DNA from: Thauera sp. K11
Lineage (GTDB): Bacteria > Pseudomonadota > Gammaproteobacteria > Burkholderiales > Rhodocyclaceae
DNA length: 64,000 nucleotides
Direction: 5' to 3'
Assembly: GCF_002354895.1 (NCBI RefSeq)
Contig: NZ_CP023439.1
Coordinates: 1,798,001-1,862,000, forward strand
In this document: positions 26,233 through 35,364 of the stretch, piece by piece
Numbering within the stretch: the first letter of the stretch is position 1
Layout of the letters: each line of letters begins with the position of its first letter
Notes under the pieces: generated by a model
Seen by the model: the letters and a program-made list of their open reading frames with translations, nothing else
Databases searched by the model: none
Told to the model about the DNA's origin: nothing
Translations under genes and position numbers: made by a program

Positions 26233-27423
26233 ATGCCCCCAAGCCACCCCATGCTGGCCTTCCTGATCGCCGCCCTCAGTGCGATCGGCCCGTTCTCCAT
26301 CGACGCCTATCTGCCGGCCTTCCCGGCGATGGCCGGGTCGCTCGGCGCGTCGCAACTGGAGATACAGCAGACGCTCACCGCCTATCTGGTGGCGTTCGCC
26401 TGCATGGTGCTGTGGCATGGCGCGCTGGCCGACCGCTACGGGCGCCGTTCGGTGCTGCTGGTGTCGACCGCGGTGTTTGCGCTGTCCTCGGCGCTGTGCG
26501 CCTGCGCGCCGTCGGTGGAATGGCTGTGGGCCGGGCGCGTCCTGCAGGGCCTGTGCGGCGGAGCGGGGATGGTGGTGGGCCGCGCGGTGATCCGCGATCT
26601 GCACGAAGGCGCCCAGGCGCAGCAGCAGATGTCGCGCGTGATGGTGATCTTCGCGGTCGCCCCCGCCGTCGCGCCGCTGCTGGGCGCATCGATGCTGGAG
26701 CTCGGCGGCTGGCGCGCCATCTTCGTGTTCCTGACGGCCTTCGGTGCCGCGCTGTTCGCGCTGTGCTGGCGATACCTGCCCGAGACCCTGGCCCAGGATG
26801 CCCGCCAGCCCCTGCATCCGGTCGGGCTGCTGCGCGCCTACCTGGCGGTGCTGACGAACCCAGCCTTCATGCTGCTCGGCGTCGCCGTGTCGCTCAATTT
26901 CGGCGGCTTCTTCCTCTACGTGATGTCGGCGCCGGTCTTCGTCATGACCCATCTCGGCCTGGGTACGGGCGGTTTCGGCTGGCTCTTCGTGCCGGCGGTC
27001 GGGGGCATGATGCTCGGTTCCATGCTGTCGGGGCGGATCGCCGGACGATGGCCGCCGCAGCGCGCCGTCGCCGTGGGGTTCGCGACAATGATCGGCGCCG
27101 CGATCCTGAACGTCTCGCTCGCCGCCATGCTGCCGCCGGGCCTGCCGTGGTCCATGCTGGCGATCCCGATGTATACGCTGGGCATGGCGCTGGCGATGCC
27201 CAGCATGTCGCTGATGGGGCTGGACCTGTTCCCCGAGCGCCGCGGGCTGGCCTCCAGTTGCCAGGGTTTTCTGCAGATGGGCATGAACTCGATCGCGGCC
27301 GGCGCGCTCGCGCCGGTGCTGTGGGGCAGCACGCTGACGCTCGCACTCGGCATGGCCGGCCTGCTGTCGATATCGCTCATCGCAATGCAGGTTCTCGACG
27401 GATGGTCTGCGCGCAGGCCCTGA
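26233..27423 (+). CDS. Bcr/CflA family multidrug efflux MFS transporter
   Basis: 396 residues, about 12 hydrophobic segments. The opening (MLAFLIAALSAIGPFSIDAY) with LPAFPAM and the loop ADRYGRRSVLL (MFS motif A), then GRVLQGLCGGAGMVVGRA in helix 4, are typical of the Bcr/CflA proton-driven exporters (bicyclomycin, chloramphenicol). No specific ribosome site stands out; ATG 26251 is an alternative start that would remove six residues. It runs convergently toward the DUF2237 gene. Confidence 0.88.
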   Translation: MPPSHPMLAFLIAALSAIGPFSIDAYLPAFPAMAGSLGASQLEIQQTLTAYLVAFACMVLWHGALADRYGRRSVLLVSTAVFALSSALCACAPSVEWLWAGRVLQGLCGGAGMVVGRAVIRDLHEGAQAQQQMSRVMVIFAVAPAVAPLLGASMLELGGWRAIFVFLTAFGAALFALCWRYLPETLAQDARQPLHPVGLLRAYLAVLTNPAFMLLGVAVSLNFGGFFLYVMSAPVFVMTHLGLGTGGFGWLFVPAVGGMMLGSMLSGRIAGRWPPQRAVAVGFATMIGAAILNVSLAAMLPPGLPWSMLAIPMYTLGMALAMPSMSLMGLDLFPERRGLASSCQGFLQMGMNSIAAGALAPVLWGSTLTLALGMAGLLSISLIAMQVLDGWSARRP

Positions 27424-27563
27424 CGGGAGCGCGGCTGCCGGCCCGGATGCGAAGGCGCCGGGCTCTTCTCCCGATACGCCGGGAACCTGCCCGCGCGGAC
27501 GGCGCGCCGGGCGGCGGAGGAGAGTGGTCGCGGTGCGGGTTCAGCGCTCCCGTCCGGGCCGCC

Positions 27564-27950
27564 TCAGGAAGCCGGCCCCATCGGCGCGCCATGCGCATGG
27601 GCTTTCAGGGTGTCGAGGTCGATGACGCGCAGCACCAGTTCGTTGGTGGCCTCGAGCACCACCGGCGGCGCCATGCCTGCCTCCAGGGCCTCTTTCCAGC
27701 GCAGGGAGCACAGGCACCAGCGGTCCCCCGGCTTCAGGCCCTTGAAGCGATATTCCGGAAGCGGCGTGGTCAGGTCGTTGCCAACCTGCTTGGAGAAGGC
27801 GAGGAATTCGGCCGTCACCCGCACGCATATCAGATGGCGGCCCACATCTTCCGGGCCGGTCACGCAACAGCCGGTGCGGTAGAACCCGGCCAACGGAGCA
27901 TAGCTGCAAGCGAGCAGCAGCCCGCCGAGGACGTTGCGTTGTTCGCTCAT
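27564..27950 (-). CDS. DUF2237 family protein
   Basis: 128 residues, read from the ATG at 27950. It has the family's GFYRTGCCVTGPEDVGRHLI cysteine-bearing start, the stretch GNDLTTPLPEY, GLKPGDRWCLC and ATNEL near the end. The family is small and widespread in proteobacteria and cyanobacteria, of unknown function; the conserved Cys residues (CC and CLC) could bind metal or cofactor. It is divergent from the tRNA-Ser gene. Confidence 0.85.
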   Translation of the reverse strand: MSEQRNVLGGLLLACSYAPLAGFYRTGCCVTGPEDVGRHLICVRVTAEFLAFSKQVGNDLTTPLPEYRFKGLKPGDRWCLCSLRWKEALEAGMAPPVVLEATNELVLRVIDLDTLKAHAHGAPMGPAS

Positions 27951-28069
27951 GTTTCTCCCGTCGATCCGATCCCGCCCGTCTGCGGACGCGCCCCGCACGG
28001 CGGTCCCCATGCCGACAGCGGTGGCGACAAAAGCATCCGCCGGGGCTTCCCCCTCCATCCCTTTGCCGC

Positions 28070-28075
28070 TAGAAT
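28070..28075 (+). promoter_or_regulatory. Probable -10 element of the tRNA-Ser gene
   Basis: TAGAAT followed by a GC-rich discriminator (GCGCGG), 13 nt before the mature tRNA. This is the usual layout of a stable-RNA promoter; the -35 is weak. Confidence 0.5.
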
Positions 28076-28088
28076 GCGCGGCTTCCAC

Positions 28089-28179
28089 GGAGAGGTGGAT
28101 GAGTGGTTTAAGTCGCACGCCTGGAAAGCGTGTTTGGGATAATATCCCAACGCGGGTTCGAATCCCGCCCTCTCCGCCA
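28089..28179 (+). tRNA. tRNA-Ser (anticodon GGA)
   Basis: 91 nt including an encoded CCA. The acceptor stem GGAGAGG/CCTCTCC is perfect, the anticodon stem CACGC/GCGTG holds loop CTGGAAA with anticodon GGA (reads UCC and UCU), there is a long variable arm (TTGGGATAATATCCCAA) as in class II serine tRNAs, and the T-arm loop is GTTCGAAT. No integrase or attachment-site duplication is seen beside it. Confidence 0.97.
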
Positions 28180-28194
28180 GACATCGAAACTAAG

Positions 28195-28222
28195 GCCCTG
28201 ACTCTTCAGGGCTTTATTTTTT
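28195..28222 (+). terminator. Rho-independent terminator of tRNA-Ser
   Basis: GCCCTGA pairs with TCAGGGC around a 4-nt loop and is followed by TTTATTTTTT. It starts 16 nt after the tRNA. This is the clearest intrinsic terminator in the window. Confidence 0.9.
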
Positions 28223-28460
28223 CGTGGCGTCGGAGGCGCCGATTGCCCCGGCTTCTTGCGGCCGGATTGCGGCAGATCGATGGCAACCCGGCGTCCTGCT
28301 CGCAGGCGCGGCGGGTGGCGTCCCGATCCCGGTCAGCATGCGGAGCCCCGGCGAGCGCGGCGGACGGTTCCGCCGCATGGGCTGGAGCGATCCCGGTCGC
28401 GCGGCACTCTTCCGCGCGGCGGGGGGTCATAGCATCACATTCAGATGCATGGAGGCATCC

Positions 28461-28778
28461 ATGACCCCCGAGACGATTGCCGCCTTGATCGCCGAGATCG
28501 AGGCGGGGGATCCGATGGACTTCGGCGCGCTCGCCATCGATGTGGAGGGTGCGCGGCGCCTGATGGCGGCGCATTTCTGCGAGATCAACCGTCAACTCGA
28601 GGAATTCGGGCTGCCTGCGGACCAGCGTCTGGAGATGATGGCGGCAATCGCGGCGCATGCGATGGTCGAGAACATGCTGCTGCATCTCGCCCGCCTGCGC
28701 CGCGATCCCTGCGACATAGGCTTTCGCGCATGGATGGAGCGCTATGGGATGAAGCGGGAAGGGCCGTCCGGGGGGTGA
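28461..28778 (+). CDS. Small hypothetical protein
   Basis: 105 residues from the ATG at 28461, placed 5-6 nt after GGAGG. The product is helical and acidic (MTPETIAALIAEIEAGDPMD), with a Met-rich middle helix (RLEMMAAIAAHAMVENMLLH) and no membrane segment or signal peptide. It stands alone between the tRNA terminator and a convergent membrane-protein gene. I do not recognise the family; codon use matches the genome, so it is probably real. Confidence 0.6.
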   Translation: MTPETIAALIAEIEAGDPMDFGALAIDVEGARRLMAAHFCEINRQLEEFGLPADQRLEMMAAIAAHAMVENMLLHLARLRRDPCDIGFRAWMERYGMKREGPSGG

Positions 28779-28921
28779 ATCGGTCGGCCTGGACGGCGCG
28801 GGAGCCGGCATGCCCGCCGCAGGCTTCCCCGCGTCCGGGATGATGGGCGCGCGACCGGTGAAGAACACGAGGCGGACCCGGCGCGGCCGGAGTCCGCCTG
28901 CGGCGGCAGCGCGTTTCGGAA

Positions 28922-29518
28922 TCAGCGCAGGCCGACGATGATGCTCAGGATCAGCGCCAGCACGACCAGCAGCGCCAGCCATGCGACGACGCCCAGCGCC
29001 AGCACGAAGTAGCCCATCAGCCGCCCCTTGCCGTGGTCAGTGATGCCGAACAGCGGGCAGACGCCGTGGAAGATCAGCGCCGCCGATGCCAGCCATGCCG
29101 CGGCGACGATCGTGCCGACGATCCACGCCGACGGGACGAACAGCGCCAGCGAAGACAGCCACAAGGGCGTCGGTGCGACGGCGGCGAGCATGAAGGCGTC
29201 GTGATGGCTGGGGGTCGCATCCACGAGTTCGCCCATGTCCTGGATGATGGAGGCCATCAGCAGCACCATGAGCAACTGCGCGACATAGAACGCAGCGGCG
29301 ACGGCGAAGGCTTCGCCACCGCTGAGCGCCGGCACCAGTTGGGGAAATACCGCGCCAGGCGAGACCTCCATCGAGTACGTCACCATCGCCGGCGGCAGCA
29401 GCGACAGCGGCATCACGTACAGCACGAACAGCCATCCCATCGCCGGGTGGATGCGCCTGAGCTCGGACCAGCCTTCGGAATACGAGTAGAACATCTTGGG
29501 CAGATCATGCAGGGTCAT
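28922..29518 (-). CDS. Yip1-domain membrane protein
   Basis: 198 residues. The start at 29518 is preferred because GAGGAG ends 6 nt before it; the ATG at 29524 touches the ribosome site. The N-terminus FYSYSEGWSELRRIHPAMGW precedes five hydrophobic helices (for example WLFVLYVMPLSLLPPAMV and VVAWLALLVVLALILSIIVG). The PSHHDAF loop and hydrophobic layout match bacterial Yip1-family (PF04893) inner-membrane proteins of unknown function. Confidence 0.75.
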   Translation of the reverse strand: MTLHDLPKMFYSYSEGWSELRRIHPAMGWLFVLYVMPLSLLPPAMVTYSMEVSPGAVFPQLVPALSGGEAFAVAAAFYVAQLLMVLLMASIIQDMGELVDATPSHHDAFMLAAVAPTPLWLSSLALFVPSAWIVGTIVAAAWLASAALIFHGVCPLFGITDHGKGRLMGYFVLALGVVAWLALLVVLALILSIIVGLR

Positions 29519-29708
29519 GATCATCTCCTCGATACGGGTTCCATCCCCTGATCCCCCAGCGAGTGCCGGAGATCCGTCTGAACCCGGAACCCGACCGGGC
29601 ATGCCCGGCCTTGCCCCTCGAGGGCGAATCTCCGACAAGCATATAGACAGTCGCCGGCCGATTCGGTGCCCGCCTGCCGTAGCGCGGGACGGACCGGCAT
29701 GACGGATG

Positions 29709-31061
29709 TCAGTCGTCGGCGAGGGGAAGCCGCACGCTCACGCGCAGGCCGCCGAGCGCCGGGGCGCGTCCGTAGTGCAGCGTGCCGTCGTACTGGGCGA
29801 CGATGTCGCCGACGATCGCCAATCCCAGTCCGTGGCCGGGGCGGTTCTCGTCGGCGCGCAGGCCGGCGGTGCCGAGCCTGTGCAGCATGTCGTCCGGTAC
29901 GCCGGGGCCGTCGTCGTCCACATGGCACGACAGCTCGCCGGGTGCCACGGCGCCGTCGATCGACACGCGCACGTGGCGGCGCGCCCACTTGCAGGCGTTG
30001 TCGAGCAGGTTGCCGAACAGTTCGAGCATGTCCTCCCGATCCACCGGGAAGCGGCAGTCGGGGACGTCGAGTTCTATCGCGATGTCCTTGTCCGCATGCA
30101 ATCTCTGCAACGCGGCGGCGAGCGCACCAAGCTGGCCGCGCGCCTCGAAGTATTCCCGGGTCGGTCCGGCGCCCGCGAGCCGGGCGCGGTGCAATTCGCG
30201 TTCCATGGTGGAGCGCATCGCATCGATGTGGATGCGCAATTCCCCGGCATGTGCCTCGTCGCCCTGCGCGGCGATCTCGTCGGCCGTCTGCGACAGCACG
30301 GCGAGCGGAGTCTTGAGCGCATGCGACAGGTTGCCCGCTGCGCGGCGGATGCGGCCCAGGCGCTGGGTGTGATGATGGGCGAGGCGGTTCACCGCATCGA
30401 TCATCGGCTGTACCTCGGCCGGCGCGTCGCCGTCCAGCGTGGTGGCTTCGCCGCGCTCCAGGCGGCGGCAGGCATCCACCGCCCGGTGCAGCGGTGCCAG
30501 CCCGCGCACGAGCAGCCTGCGCTGCAGGATCAGCATCACGCCGAGCGCAAAGGCGACGCCGGCCAGCATGCGGGTGCGAAATGCGGCGATGGCACCGTCG
30601 ATCGCCGCGATGTCCTCCGCCACGGTGACGACGATCTCCGGGGCGTCCGGAGCGTCGGCGTAGCGCCGCGCCAGGGCGAGCAGCCGCTGGCCCGCCGGCC
30701 CCGGCACGTGCGTGACGGACTCGGTGCCGGCCGCGCTGCGGGGCAGGGGCACGTCCTCGTCCCACGTCGAACGCGACCTGTTCGACTGCTCGCCGCGCTG
30801 GATGAGGAAGTAGTGCCCCGACAGCGGCAACTCGTATGTCGACCCGGCGGCCCCGCGGGTGGCGGCCTCGAGCGCGGCGGGGTCGGGGCCGGCCTCGGCT
30901 GCGCGCACATAGAGGAGATCGGCATCGTGGCGCAGGCGCGACAGTACGTAGTCCTCGACCAGGCCACGTGGGAAGTCCTGCAGCCCGACCGCCAGCAGCG
31001 CTCCGGCCGCGAGCAGGACGGCGGCGAGCGAAATCGACAGGCGACGCAGCAGCGAGTTCAT
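29709..31061 (-). CDS. Sensor histidine kinase, PhoQ/QseC class
   Basis: 450 residues from ATG 31061; an in-frame ATG at 31097 would overlap the regulator gene by 8 nt and add 12 hydrophilic residues. One membrane helix (11-27), a periplasmic sensor of about 135 residues, a second helix (167-182), HAMP linker, then HisKA with the phosphorylated His in LSHALKTPL (H247), an N box (LDNACKW) and a G box (DDGPGVP). It phosphorylates the regulator encoded just upstream. The signal is unknown. The last gene of a three-gene operon with the PepSY protein first. Confidence 0.88.
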   Translation of the reverse strand: MNSLLRRLSISLAAVLLAAGALLAVGLQDFPRGLVEDYVLSRLRHDADLLYVRAAEAGPDPAALEAATRGAAGSTYELPLSGHYFLIQRGEQSNRSRSTWDEDVPLPRSAAGTESVTHVPGPAGQRLLALARRYADAPDAPEIVVTVAEDIAAIDGAIAAFRTRMLAGVAFALGVMLILQRRLLVRGLAPLHRAVDACRRLERGEATTLDGDAPAEVQPMIDAVNRLAHHHTQRLGRIRRAAGNLSHALKTPLAVLSQTADEIAAQGDEAHAGELRIHIDAMRSTMERELHRARLAGAGPTREYFEARGQLGALAAALQRLHADKDIAIELDVPDCRFPVDREDMLELFGNLLDNACKWARRHVRVSIDGAVAPGELSCHVDDDGPGVPDDMLHRLGTAGLRADENRPGHGLGLAIVGDIVAQYDGTLHYGRAPALGGLRVSVRLPLADD

Positions 31062-31089
31062 GGCAAGGAAGGCACCGGTCTGCTCGGGC

Positions 31090-31758
31090 TCAGGCATCCG
31101 GGCGCAGCAGGTAGCCTTGCCCGCGGCGGGTTTCGATGCGGTCCGGACCGAGGAGCGCCCGCAGCCGCTTGACGTAGACCTCGATCACGTTGCTGTCGCG
31201 CTCGCTGTCATAGTCGTACACATGCTCGGACAGCCGCGTCTTGGACAGCACTTCACCGGGATGGCGCAGGAAATAGCGCAGCAGGCGGAACTCGGTGCCG
31301 GTGAGCGCCTGCTGCTGCCCCCGGCGGTCGTCGACGAGGCACTGGCGCGCTTCGTCCAGACGCCAGTCGCCCACGCGAAGCTGCGGCGCATGCACCGGTG
31401 CCGCCCGGCGCAGCAAGGCCTGGATGCGGGCAACCAGTTCTTCGCCGTGGAAGGGCTTGCCGAGATAGTCGTCCGCACCCGCCTGCAGGCCCTCGACGCG
31501 CTCGGCCCAGCCGTCGCGCGCGGTGAGGATCAGTACCGGCACCGTGTTTCCGGCGGCGCGCCAGTCGCGCAGCACCGCGAGCCCGGGCTTGCGCGGCAGG
31601 CCCAGGTCGAGGATCACCGCGTCGTACGGCTCGGTGGCGCCGAGGTGGGCACCGTCGATCCCGTCGGCGACGAGATCCACCGCGTACCCCGCCTGCGCGA
31701 GCCGGCCGCGCAGGCGTTCCCCGAGCGCCGCATCGTCTTCGACGAGCAGCAGGCGCAT
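31090..31758 (-). CDS. OmpR/PhoB-type response regulator, PhoP-like
   Basis: 222 residues. A receiver domain with acidic pocket E7/D8/D9, phosphoacceptor D51 in VILDLGLP, the conserved K in GKPFHGEEL, then a winged-helix DNA-binding domain ([20 protein letters not shown], and [15 protein letters not shown]). Pairs with the histidine kinase that overlaps or follows it closely. It is only 3 nt from the PepSY gene. The tandem box at 32154-32170 is its likely own target. Confidence 0.93.
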   Translation of the reverse strand: MRLLLVEDDAALGERLRGRLAQAGYAVDLVADGIDGAHLGATEPYDAVILDLGLPRKPGLAVLRDWRAAGNTVPVLILTARDGWAERVEGLQAGADDYLGKPFHGEELVARIQALLRRAAPVHAPQLRVGDWRLDEARQCLVDDRRGQQQALTGTEFRLLRYFLRHPGEVLSKTRLSEHVYDYDSERDSNVIEVYVKRLRALLGPDRIETRRGQGYLLRPDA

Positions 31759-31761
31759 GGC

Positions 31762-32097
31762 TCACTTCGCCTTGCGGCGGAGCACTTCGCCGGTACTGGC
31801 GTCCAGTTTCAGCTTGTGCACCCGGTTGGCGTCGTCGATGAGCTTCACCTCGTAGGTGTAGCGGCCATCGTCGTCGTCGAGTTCGATCTCGACGACCTGC
31901 CCGGGCTGCGCGGCGCGGCTGCGGTTGAGGATGTCTTCCATCGACAGGATCTTGCCGGCTTCGCGCAGCTTGCGGACTTCGTCGGCGCGCGGGCGATCGT
32001 CGGCCGCCGCGGGCGTGGCCGCTACGGCCGCGATGCCGGCAGCCACCGCGATGGCGGCGGCGGACAGGGTGAGGGCGAGGGGGGAACGGGCTTTCAT
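31762..32097 (-). CDS. PepSY-domain periplasmic protein
   Basis: 111 residues. A signal peptide (KARSPLALTLSAAAIAVAAG, cleavage near ATPAAA-D) is followed by one PepSY domain (GQVVEIELDDDDGRYTYEVK, then LDASTGEVLRRK). Small secreted PepSY proteins often sit beside two-component systems of this class and may sense or tune the sensor. First gene of the PepSY-regulator-kinase operon. Confidence 0.88.
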   Translation of the reverse strand: MKARSPLALTLSAAAIAVAAGIAAVAATPAAADDRPRADEVRKLREAGKILSMEDILNRSRAAQPGQVVEIELDDDDGRYTYEVKLIDDANRVHKLKLDASTGEVLRRKAK

Positions 32098-32136
32098 CGT
32101 CTGGCTCCTGCAGTGTGTCCGAAAGGGATGGAACAC

Positions 32137-32170
32137 ACTATGGAAGACGATACCTGAACCCAGCCTGAAC
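32137..32170 (-). promoter_or_regulatory. Promoter of the PepSY-regulator-kinase operon with tandem response-regulator box
   Basis: On the minus strand two GTTCAG half-sites (32165-32170 and 32154-32159) are spaced exactly 11 nt apart, followed by a -10-like CATAGT (32137-32142). Two direct half-sites with one helical-turn spacing at the -35 position is the standard PhoP/OmpR-class activation site, so positive autoregulation is likely. Confidence 0.6.
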
Positions 32171-32369
32171 GCCCTTGGGGACGAAGCCTCCTTCCGTCTG
32201 CCCGAGCAGAGCCGGTCTGCGTCCAGCCCCCGCGCCACGGAGATTGCGATTCCCTTCCGACATGGCGCCGCCGCGTCCCTCGTCCGCGTTCTATGCCCGC
32301 CCATCCGCGGGTAGAATTCGGCCCCATTCAATCAGTATGCGCCGGCCCGGATGCCGGCCCGAAAGCTCC

Positions 32370-33338
32370 ATGCCGCTCACCCCCGAGGCCAGATCCCTGC
32401 TCGACATGGCTTACCGTGTCGGCGCCCCGCGCTTTCACGATCTCACCGTCGACCAGGCGCGCCGCTCCTTCGAAAAGCTCCAGTTCGCCTTTCGCGGCGA
32501 AGCGCCGCCGGTCGCATCCACCACCGAGGTGCCGATTCCGCGCCCGGACGGTTCGGCCCTGCTGGCCCGCCTTTACCGGCCGCTGGAAAGCCACGCCGGC
32601 GATGCGCTGCCGCTGGCGATCTGGTTCCACGGCGGCGGCTGGTGCGTCGGCGATGTCGCCAGCTACGACGTCACCTGCCGCGAACTCTGCAACCAGTCGG
32701 GCTGCGCGGTGCTGTCGGTCGATTACCGCCTTGCGCCCGAGCATCCCTTTCCGGCGGCGATCCATGACGCCCGCCTCGCCTTCGACTGGTGCAAAGGGCA
32801 GGCGCCGAGCCTCGGCATCGACCCCGCGCGCATCGCGCTGGGCGGCGACAGCGCAGGCGGCAACCTCGCCATCGTCACCTCGATCGCGCTGCGGGACGAG
32901 GGCCTGCGCCTGCCGCGCTTTCTGCTGCTGGTCTATCCGAGCACCGAGATCGTGAGCGGGCGGCCCTCGCGCGAGCGCTTCGCCGAGGGCTACTTCCTCG
33001 ATCGCGGCACCCTGGCGTGGTTCTTCGGCCATTACCTGCCGGATGGCAACACCGAGGACTGGCGCGTCTCGCCGATGCGTGCGGCGTCGCTTGCCGGCCT
33101 GCCGCCGATGCTGCTGCTGGGGGCGGAGTTCGATCCGCTGGTGGACGACTGCACGGCGTTCGCCAGCCGCGTCCGGGCGGAAGGCGGCGAGGTCGATTAC
33201 GAAGTGGCCGCGGGGATGATCCATGGCTATCTCACCCTCGGCAAATGCTTTCCGGAAGCGCGCGCCAGCGTGTCGCGGGCGGCGCGCGCGCTGCGTGAGC
33301 GATTCGGCGGTGCGGGCGCAGTTGCGCGCGTAGAATGA
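32370..33338 (+). CDS. Alpha/beta hydrolase, hormone-sensitive-lipase (GDXG) family esterase
   Basis: 322 residues from the ATG at 32370; an upstream ATG at 32337 lacks a ribosome site. It has the oxyanion-hole motif HGGGW (87-91), nucleophile Ser161 in GDSAGG, acid D255 in EFDPLVDD and His285 in IHGY: a complete triad. The sequence VDYRLAPEHPFPAAI is also diagnostic. Cytosolic carboxylesterase, substrate unknown. It is divergent from the PepSY operon. Confidence 0.9.
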   Translation: MPLTPEARSLLDMAYRVGAPRFHDLTVDQARRSFEKLQFAFRGEAPPVASTTEVPIPRPDGSALLARLYRPLESHAGDALPLAIWFHGGGWCVGDVASYDVTCRELCNQSGCAVLSVDYRLAPEHPFPAAIHDARLAFDWCKGQAPSLGIDPARIALGGDSAGGNLAIVTSIALRDEGLRLPRFLLLVYPSTEIVSGRPSRERFAEGYFLDRGTLAWFFGHYLPDGNTEDWRVSPMRAASLAGLPPMLLLGAEFDPLVDDCTAFASRVRAEGGEVDYEVAAGMIHGYLTLGKCFPEARASVSRAARALRERFGGAGAVARVE

Positions 33339-33429
33339 AGCGGCCTCGGCGTCGCCCCATGGGATGACGGCAGCGCATCGCTCGGCCCCGCCCCTCGTTT
33401 CGCATCGCAGCACTTCGGAAGAAAGCATC

Positions 33430-35349
33430 ATGCACACACCGACCGGGGCCGAATTGCCCGCCGAGCACGGAGCGGGGCACGCGCAGGAGCACAAGGGCGG
33501 CATCGCCGGCATCGTGGTCACGGCAGTCGGCGTCGTGTATGGGGACATCGGCACCAGCCCGCTCTACACGCTGAAGGAAGTGTTCAACGGCCCGCATGCG
33601 GTGCCGGTCACCCCGGCGAATGTGTACGGCATCCTGTCGCTGATCTTCTGGGCGCTCATGCTGGTGGTGTCGGCGAAGTATGTGACGTTCATCACCCGTG
33701 CCGACAACCGCGGCGAAGGCGGCATCATGGCGCTGATGTCGCTGGCGCTGAGAGTGGTGCCGCCGGGGCGCAAGGCGTGGGGGCTGTCGGTGCTAGGCGT
33801 GTTCGGCGCGGCGCTGTTCTATGGCGACGGGATGATCACGCCGGCCATCTCCGTCCTTTCCGCCGTGGAGGGGCTGGAAGTGGCCACGCCCGCATTCCGC
33901 CCCTTCGTCATTCCGATCGCGCTGGTGGTGCTGATCGGCCTCTTCCTGATGCAGCGGCGCGGAACCGCGAGCGTCGGCGCGATCTTCGGTCCGGTGATGC
34001 TGTGCTGGTTCGGGGTGCTGGCGGCGCTGGGGATCGGCGGCATCATGCTCCACCCCGAGATCCTGCGGGCGCTGAATCCCGCGTGGGCTGCCGGTTTCAT
34101 CGCGGACCGGCCGCTGCTGGGCTGGCTTGCGCTGGGCGCGGTGGTGCTGGCCATCACCGGGGGCGAAGCCCTGTACGCCGACATGGGGCATTTTGGCCGC
34201 CGGCCCATCAAGCTGGGCTGGTTCTTCCTGGTTTTTCCGGCGCTGTACCTGAACTATCTCGGGCAGGGCGCCCTGATCCTGGACCATCCGGACAACGTCA
34301 GCAGCCCGTTCTACATGCTGGTACCCGATACGCTGCTGTATCCCATGGTCGGCATGGCCACGCTGGCGACCATCATCGCCAGCCAGGCGGTGATCTCCGG
34401 TGCCTTCTCGCTCACCCGCCAGGCGATGCAGCTCGGCTACGCGCCGCGGATGCGCACCCTGCACACGTCGGAAAAGGAGATCGGCCAGATCTACGTGCCG
34501 GGGGTCAACTTCATGCTGCTCGGCGCGGTCATCGCGCTGGTCGTGGGCTTCAAGTCGTCCAGCGCGCTGGCGTCGGCGTACGGCATCGCGGTCACGCTGA
34601 CGATGATGATCGACACCGTGCTCGCCTTCGTCGTCGTGCGCGGCCTGTGGAAATGGGGACTGCCGCGGTCGGTGCTGTTCCTCGCCGTCTTCCTGACGGT
34701 CGATCTCGCCTTCTTCTCGGCCAACCTCGTCAAGGTATTGGCGGGCGGCTGGTTCCCGCTGCTGATCGGCGCGGCCATCTTCACGCTGCTGACCACCTGG
34801 AAGCGGGGGCGCGCGATCCTCAACGAGCGCATCCGCAGCGACACCATGCCGCTCGAGATCTTCATCCGCTCCATGTTCCACGATCCCCCGCCGCGGGTGG
34901 CGGGGACGGCGGTGTTCATGACGACCTGGATCGACGGCGTACCGCGCGCGCTGCTGCACAACCTGCTGCACAACAAGGTGCTGCACGAGCGGGTGCTGCT
35001 GGTGAAGGTCGATACCGCGGACGTGCCCTACGTGCCCGAGACCGAACGCGTGCAACTGACCGAACTCGACTTCGGCTTCTATCAACTGCGCATCCGCTAC
35101 GGCTTCAAGGACGAGCCGGACATCCCCGCAGCCCTGGCGCTGTGCGAGGCGCAGGGCATGCCCTACAGGCCGATGGAAACGTCCTTCTTCCTCGGCCGCG
35201 AGACCCTGGTCTCGCGCGTCGGCTCCGGCATGGCGCGCTGGCGCGAAAAGCTCTTCATCGTCATGTTCCGCAACGGCGGCAGCGCGGCCGACTATTTCCG
35301 GATTCCACCCAATCGCGTCGTCGAGCTGGGGACGCAGGTCGAACTGTAG
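33430..35349 (+). CDS. kup: Kup-type low-affinity potassium transporter
   Basis: 639 residues, ribosome site GGAAGAAAG. The hallmark VVYGDIGTSPLYTLKE in the first membrane helix is followed by about twelve helices and a soluble C-terminal domain that begins near the RSDTMPLEIF stretch. It imports K+ together with protons. Length is normal for Kup (around 620-640). It is convergent with the sirtuin gene, with only 15 nt between the two stops. Confidence 0.95.
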   Translation: MHTPTGAELPAEHGAGHAQEHKGGIAGIVVTAVGVVYGDIGTSPLYTLKEVFNGPHAVPVTPANVYGILSLIFWALMLVVSAKYVTFITRADNRGEGGIMALMSLALRVVPPGRKAWGLSVLGVFGAALFYGDGMITPAISVLSAVEGLEVATPAFRPFVIPIALVVLIGLFLMQRRGTASVGAIFGPVMLCWFGVLAALGIGGIMLHPEILRALNPAWAAGFIADRPLLGWLALGAVVLAITGGEALYADMGHFGRRPIKLGWFFLVFPALYLNYLGQGALILDHPDNVSSPFYMLVPDTLLYPMVGMATLATIIASQAVISGAFSLTRQAMQLGYAPRMRTLHTSEKEIGQIYVPGVNFMLLGAVIALVVGFKSSSALASAYGIAVTLTMMIDTVLAFVVVRGLWKWGLPRSVLFLAVFLTVDLAFFSANLVKVLAGGWFPLLIGAAIFTLLTTWKRGRAILNERIRSDTMPLEIFIRSMFHDPPPRVAGTAVFMTTWIDGVPRALLHNLLHNKVLHERVLLVKVDTADVPYVPETERVQLTELDFGFYQLRIRYGFKDEPDIPAALALCEAQGMPYRPMETSFFLGRETLVSRVGSGMARWREKLFIVMFRNGGSAADYFRIPPNRVVELGTQVEL

Positions 35350-35364
35350 CCGGCCCGGGAAAGT

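Noticed and set aside
28089-28179. tRNA-Ser as an integration site for a mobile island
   Set aside because: No integrase, no repeat of the tRNA 3' end within the window, and neighbours are ordinary chromosomal genes.
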